From Parvularcula sp038745625 (GTDB lineage Bacteria; Pseudomonadota; Alphaproteobacteria; Caulobacterales; Parvularculaceae), in NCBI GenBank assembly GCA_038745625.1, contig JBCDLG010000002.1, positions 1 through 64,000 on the forward strand: a stretch of 64,000 bases of DNA, read 5' to 3'. The translations under genes and the position numbers were made by a program. This document shows positions 60,266 to 64,000 of this stretch, piece after piece. Position 1 is the stretch's first letter. Every line of letters starts with the position of its first letter. The notes under the pieces were generated by a model. It saw nothing but the letters and a program-made list of their open reading frames with translations, searched no databases and was not told the DNA's origin.

Positions 60266-61402
60266 TCAAACAAATGGCAGCCGGTGGCGGGCCAGCACGC
60301 GGACCAAATCCGTCTGCCGCTTGACACCAAGCTTGGCCATCACCGCGTAGAGCTGGGTGCGGATCGTCGTGACAGCCACCTCCCGCTTGCGGGCAATGGC
60401 GGTCACTGAGAGGCCACGATCAATCTCGGCGGCGATGTCGGTTTCCGATGCCGAGAGGCCGTAGCAGCTGGCCAAAAGGCTCACGTCGAGGCGGCCAAAA
60501 TCATCGGCATCGCGAATGAAAACCAACGCTGCGCCATGGTCGAGACTGGGTGCAAACTCTGTTGCCGGCGGTAAGGGCCGTACAGAAATTAAATAGGGCC
60601 GTTTGCCGCTCGGTCGTTTGACGGGAAAGTCGCGAATACCGCCGGTGAACGCGCCAGCGCTGGCTTCGGCGATCTCTGTGATGCAGCGCCGCAAATGCGT
60701 CGCTCCGTCCTTATCTTCAAAGACGAGGCGATTGTTTTGAATACTGACACCATCATGAAGCGAGACCATCGCCTCGGCACTGGCATTGGCTCTGATGATG
60801 GTGCTTGAGGCACTGACGGCAATGCAGCCTTCGGTAAGAAGGTCAACACCGCTTTGGCCAAACTCTGCATGACGCCTGGCTTCTGCGAGGCGGAAGCGGA
60901 GCTCGGCCGCCTGGCGCAGATGCGGCGCGAGCCTTTTCATCGTTGCGATCTCGTCCTCGCCGACATGGCCCTGGCTGATCGAGCGCTGCGCTGCGAAAAC
61001 GCCTTGATGACTGGGTGTTGTCAGCACTTGCACGGAAATATAGCACCGGAGATCAAGTGGCGCCAAAAAGTCTGTATAGAACTCATTTCGGTCCATCTCC
61101 TGGTCGGACAAGATCATGTGATCATAGGTGACCGATCCTGGTGCTGATCGGATATCGGCCAGGAGGCGGGGGGAGCGCGGACTGTAATACTCCATATACT
61201 CTAATTTGTCGGGGATCGGCGTTCCGGTGCTGCACTCAAACACCATCGGCGCCTTCATCTTGACATCAAAGATCTCAAAGCTGATCCCAACAGCGCCCAA
61301 AAGCTCAGCCATAGCGCAAAGGCCAGGGTCCCAGGACTCGCCCTGAAGCGCCCCCGAATAGAGCTTATCAACCACATCAAGTATGGCTTCGCCGTTGCCC
61401 AT
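60266..61402 (-). CDS. LuxR-family regulator with N-terminal sensor region
   Basis: 378-residue regulator. The C-terminal LuxR/NarL helix-turn-helix is YGLSASETDIAAEIDRGLSV followed by TAIARKREVAVTTIRTQLYA and KLGVKRQTDLVRVL (residues about 310-375). The N-terminal 300 residues have no recognised autoinducer domain; parts (FVFECSTG-like, VSVRPLPP) could be PAS- or GAF-like. Relatives with this layout are helix-turn-helix LuxR proteins of unknown ligand. It precedes the tandem PEP-CTERM genes on the same strand. Confidence 0.84.
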   Translation of the reverse strand: MGNGEAILDVVDKLYSGALQGESWDPGLCAMAELLGAVGISFEIFDVKMKAPMVFECSTGTPIPDKLEYMEYYSPRSPRLLADIRSAPGSVTYDHMILSDQEMDRNEFYTDFLAPLDLRCYISVQVLTTPSHQGVFAAQRSISQGHVGEDEIATMKRLAPHLRQAAELRFRLAEARRHAEFGQSGVDLLTEGCIAVSASSTIIRANASAEAMVSLHDGVSIQNNRLVFEDKDGATHLRRCITEIAEASAGAFTGGIRDFPVKRPSGKRPYLISVRPLPPATEFAPSLDHGAALVFIRDADDFGRLDVSLLASCYGLSASETDIAAEIDRGLSVTAIARKREVAVTTIRTQLYAVMAKLGVKRQTDLVRVLARHRLPFV

Positions 61403-61473
61403 AGGCCCGTCCCCTCAGCGGGAGGCTATCGCAGCGATGAGGCTGCGGCAAATCAAACGAGCCGTGTGCGCTG

Positions 61474-61764
61474 CTAATCGATTTCAAGCGTCTTGTTCAG
61501 GCGCTTGGTCATCCAGGGCCAATCAATGCTCTTGAAGAACGGGTGCCAAGGTTCTGGCGCCATGAACTTCATCTCTTTTTGATTGTCATCGAGCCATACC
61601 GGGACGACGTGGCCTTTAAGCCCCGCCTTGCGAGCAGCCTGTTTGATATCCCACAGGATATCCTCTTGCCGCTTCGACTTACGGTAGCCGAATTTAAGGT
61701 CGAGCGGGACGATGATAAGGTCCTTTTGTTGCTCGCGGATGTGAGCAATTTGCAGCGTTGCCAT
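61474..61764 (-). CDS. Small unknown protein
   Basis: 96-residue soluble, basic protein I do not recognise. It has LIIVPLDLKFGYRKSKRQED, then GLKGHVVPVWLDDNQKEMKF, and a Trp/Pro-rich end (WHPFFKSIDWPWM). GAGGGC precedes the ATG by five bases. It is divergent from dnaX and stands alone after the LuxR gene. Confidence 0.65.
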   Translation of the reverse strand: MATLQIAHIREQQKDLIIVPLDLKFGYRKSKRQEDILWDIKQAARKAGLKGHVVPVWLDDNQKEMKFMAPEPWHPFFKSIDWPWMTKRLNKTLEID

Positions 61765-61920
61765 AGTTGCCCTCGGCCTGTTTTTACAACTCCCCTTTGG
61801 CCATGACCATCACGTAACAACCCCCGCGCGTCTAGCATGTTGTTGATCTTGATAAATTGAGGGCGGCCCAAGATGCCCGCGGCCCTTTCGTTTCGGGCGC
61901 TATCACGGTTAAGAAGAGCA

Positions 61921-63504
61921 GTGACTGAAACCGCCCCCTATCAAGTTCTCGCGCGAAAATACCGCCCGACGTCGTTCGATGACCTTCTTGGCCACGAGGT
62001 GATGATCCGGACGCTGCGCAATGCGTTCACCGCGGATAGGATCGCCCACGCTTTTGTTTTGACCGGTGTGCGAGGGGTCGGGAAGACGACGACCGCGCGC
62101 ATCATGGCGCGCGCCCTCAATTATGAGACGGACGATATCAGCGCACCCACGGTTGATATGCCGGTGGAGGGGCGCCACTGCCGCGCCATCGCCGAGGGGC
62201 GCCATCCTGATGTGATCGAGATGGACGCGGCCTCGCGTACGGGCGTCGATGACATCCGTGAGCTGATTGAAGGCGTACGCTATGCCCCGACGGTGGGCCG
62301 CTACAAGGTCTATATCGTCGATGAGGTCCACATGCTGTCGAAAAACGCGTTCAACGCGTTCCTCAAGACGCTTGAAGAGCCGCCGCCGCATGTGAAGTTT
62401 ATCTTCGCAACGACCGAGATCCGAAAAGTTCCGGTCACGGTGCTTTCGCGCTGCCAGCGGTTTGATCTCAAACGTTTTGATGGCCCGACCCTGGCAGCTC
62501 ATTTGGGCGCGATCGCTGAGAAAGAGGGTGTGAAGGCGGAGGCAGAGGCGCTCGACCTTCTGGCGCGCGCAGCGCAAGGGTCGGTGCGCGATGGCTTGTC
62601 GCTGCTCGACCAAGCGATCCTGAGCCGTGAGGGTGACGAGATCGGTGCGGAACCGGTCCGCCGGATGATTGGCCTTGCTGATCGCAGCCAAAGCTGGGCT
62701 TTGCTGGAGGCCGCACTGACCGGCGACAGCAGTGCCGCGCTCACGCAGTTCCGGCACCAGTATGACTACGGCGCTGACCCAGCCGAAATCATCCGTGATC
62801 TTCTCGATGTGACCCATGTCATCACGCGGACGAAAGTGGCGGGCGAGGCGGCCGCGGCCCATGGCCCGGCGGGCAGCACTGATGCGGCTGCTGCCAAGCG
62901 GCTAGCTGCGACGTTTGTCTTGCCGGCGCTGACCAGGACCTGGTCGCTTTTGATGAAGGCGCTGCAGGAAACGCAAAGCGCGCCGGACCCTGCCGCCGCG
63001 GCAGAGATCGGCCTCGTGCGGCTCGCTTACGCGAGCGGGCTCCCGACGCCTGCTGAGGTTCTGGCGGGGGGCGGTGCGCTGCCTGCCGCCGCACAAGTGC
63101 CAGCAGGCCCCGCCCCTGTTGCCGCGGCGCCCGTCGCGCCTGAGCCTGTGCAGCCGACAAGCCTGGCGGATATCGCCAAGTTGGCGGCGAGCCATGGCGA
63201 TATGATCCTCAGCCAACAGATTGAACGGTCGGTACGCCTCATCGCGCTTGATGACGAGACGCTGACCATCGCGCTGGCGGACGATGCGCTGGAGGATCTG
63301 GCGTCGCGGATCCAGGCGGGCCTCATCTCCTGGACCGGTGGCGCCTGGGACGTGGTGCTCGGTGATGCGGAGAAGGCGAAGCCGACCTTGCGCGAGGAGC
63401 GGACACGGGCCATCGAAGAGCATCCGCTCGTGCGCGAGGCTCTCAAGACATTCCCCGGGGCGACGATCGCCCATGTGCGCCCCCTTGGCGCGAAGGAGAC
63501 CTAG
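61921..63504 (+). CDS. dnaX: DNA polymerase III gamma/tau subunit
   Basis: 527-residue clamp-loader ATPase. Walker A is GVRGVGKT (residues 49-56), Walker B is VYIVDEVHMLS, and the SRCQRF sensor follows. The GTG start gives MTETAPYQVLARKYRPTSFD, matching other DnaX; an ATG 16 codons upstream is possible. The zinc module normally has four cysteines, but here only C87 remains (GRHCRAI), which I recall in other alphaproteobacteria. Domain III and a Pro/Ala-rich linker precede the tau C-terminus. ybaB starts four bases after the stop. Confidence 0.95.
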   Translation: MTETAPYQVLARKYRPTSFDDLLGHEVMIRTLRNAFTADRIAHAFVLTGVRGVGKTTTARIMARALNYETDDISAPTVDMPVEGRHCRAIAEGRHPDVIEMDAASRTGVDDIRELIEGVRYAPTVGRYKVYIVDEVHMLSKNAFNAFLKTLEEPPPHVKFIFATTEIRKVPVTVLSRCQRFDLKRFDGPTLAAHLGAIAEKEGVKAEAEALDLLARAAQGSVRDGLSLLDQAILSREGDEIGAEPVRRMIGLADRSQSWALLEAALTGDSSAALTQFRHQYDYGADPAEIIRDLLDVTHVITRTKVAGEAAAAHGPAGSTDAAAAKRLAATFVLPALTRTWSLLMKALQETQSAPDPAAAAEIGLVRLAYASGLPTPAEVLAGGGALPAAAQVPAGPAPVAAAPVAPEPVQPTSLADIAKLAASHGDMILSQQIERSVRLIALDDETLTIALADDALEDLASRIQAGLISWTGGAWDVVLGDAEKAKPTLREERTRAIEEHPLVREALKTFPGATIAHVRPLGAKET

Positions 63505-63508
63505 ATCG

Positions 63509-63829
63509 ATGGATTTTCAGCAGATGATGAAGCAGGCCGCGGGCCTCCAACAAAAAATGCAAGAGGCGCAAGAGAGCCTCGCTGCGCTTGAGGCTGAGGG
63601 CGTTGCTGGTGGCGGCCTCGTCCGGGTCGTGATCAATGGCAAGGGCTACGCCCGCAAGGTCAGCATCGACCCATCGATGTTCTCTGAAGAGGACAAAGAG
63701 GTTCTCGAAGACCTGATCGCCGCGGCCATCAATGACGGCAAGGCAAAGCTTGAGGCCGATACCGCGGAGAAGATGAAAGAGATGACCGCCGGTCTTCCCC
63801 TGCCGCCAGGTATGAAGCTGCCGTTCTAA
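63509..63829 (+). CDS. YbaB/EbfC nucleoid-associated protein
   Basis: 106-residue DNA-binding protein of the YbaB/EbfC family. MDFQQMMKQAAGLQQKMQEA is the helical start, and VVINGKGYARKVSIDPSMF and MTAGLPLPPGMKLPF are the conserved strands and tail. It is placed between dnaX and recR as in most bacteria. AAGGAGA lies inside the dnaX end and serves as the ribosome site. Confidence 0.94.
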   Translation: MDFQQMMKQAAGLQQKMQEAQESLAALEAEGVAGGGLVRVVINGKGYARKVSIDPSMFSEEDKEVLEDLIAAAINDGKAKLEADTAEKMKEMTAGLPLPPGMKLPF

Positions 63830-63832
63830 CCG

Positions 63833-64000
63833 ATGGCGCGTACCTCCGCCGGGCCAGAGCTCGATCATTTGATCCGCTTGCTGTCGAAACTGCCAGGCTT
63901 CGGCCCGCGTTCGGCAACGCGGGCGGCGCTTCACATGCTGCGAAAGCGGGAAACGGTGATGCAGCCTCTGGCTGCGGCGCTCCAGACCGTGGCGGAGACG
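63833..64000 (+). CDS. recR: Recombination protein RecR, 3'-truncated by window
   Basis: First 56 codons of RecR, the RecFOR-pathway partner of RecO. PELDHLIRLLSKLPGFGPRS is the helix-hairpin-helix start of the family, and the window ends before the zinc finger and Toprim domains. It begins three bases after ybaB, completing the usual dnaX-ybaB-recR order. Confidence 0.92.
   Translation, partial: MARTSAGPELDHLIRLLSKLPGFGPRSATRAALHMLRKRETVMQPLAAALQTVAET

Noticed and set aside
61909..62862. Reverse frame of about 317 codons over dnaX
   Set aside because: dnaX is unmistakable on the forward strand; the reverse frame is Arg/His-rich noise.
61921..63504. Programmed frameshift in dnaX producing gamma
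   Set aside because: No run of A or clear slippery heptamer was seen around the end of domain III.
1..64000. Mobile elements, CRISPR arrays, tRNA and rRNA genes
   Set aside because: No transposase or integrase motif, no regular direct-repeat array and no tRNA-like cloverleaf was found in the intergenic spaces; a tRNA search by covariance would be the decisive test.

Overview
This 64 kb window reads as chromosomal DNA of a GC-rich alphaproteobacterium. The markers are a RegB/RegA pair beside a SenC/SCO1 gene, a ChvI-ChvG-HprK-EIIA-HPr cluster, a Fur/Mur regulator that lacks the usual CxxC, a cysG-DUF2849-cysI-DUF934-cysH sulfur locus, a DUF1674 gene, an intracellular PHB depolymerase and a DnaX whose zinc cysteines are lost. 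Three cargo genes with PEP-CTERM/VPLPA-type C-termini, plus an exosortase-associated ATPase and TPR lipoprotein, would fit Parvularculaceae, Hyphomonadaceae or nearby marine groups. The sequence alone does not fix the genus. I see no insertion sequence, integrase, CRISPR array, tRNA or rRNA. Coding density is very high, and no stretch longer than about 220 bases lacks a gene, so this looks like core chromosome with little mobile DNA.

Layout. 1-4.3 kb: the 3' part of dnaQ, then a reverse block of PEP-CTERM-system ATPase and TPR lipoprotein, and a small DUF1674 protein. 4.3-10.7 kb: htpX, a DUF4282 protein, polA, a VPLPA-CTERM protein and phaZ. 10.8-14 kb: senC divergent from regB-regA (redox control), and a lipoprotein. 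14-20.4 kb: malic enzyme, an unknown membrane protein, nfu, a nitroreductase, tsaB-rimI and fur/mur. The tsaB gene appears to have no canonical start codon. 20.4-28.7 kb: unknown and accessory enzymes (chromene-carboxylate isomerase, class 3 lipase, DUF4153, oligopeptidase B, PQQ-type sugar dehydrogenase). 28.8-37.6 kb: bioB behind a terminator-like hairpin, an Mpo1-like protein, a LysR regulator, the assimilatory sulfate/sulfite operon, rbfA, an unknown protein and truB.

37.6-41.2 kb: the ChvI/ChvG two-component system co-directional with a regulatory PTS (HprK, EIIA-Man, HPr). 41.3-49.6 kb: a membrane-anchored pentapeptide-repeat protein, phhB, a DUF1036-PGBD-DUF1036 protein, a pyrimidine nucleotidase, dapD, MarR plus CPBP protease, an SDR and a membrane cytochrome c. 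49.7-57.1 kb: pheA, MarR plus enoyl-CoA hydratase, an alpha/beta hydrolase coupled to an MprF-type aminoacyl-lipid synthase, nudC, an SMR transporter and another hydrolase. 57.15 kb: the SRP RNA gene. 57.3-61.8 kb: a TetR-controlled GNAT/membrane pair, tandem PEP-CTERM paralogues beneath a LuxR-type regulator, and a small unknown. 61.9-64 kb: the start of dnaX-ybaB-recR, cut by the window end.

Recurring themes are head-to-tail genes joined by 1-4 base start/stop overlaps, convergent genes whose stop codons overlap by 4 bases (four cases), and local regulators sitting beside well-formed palindromes (MarR at 46.75 and 51.8 kb, TetR at 58.28 kb, LuxR at 60.2 kb).
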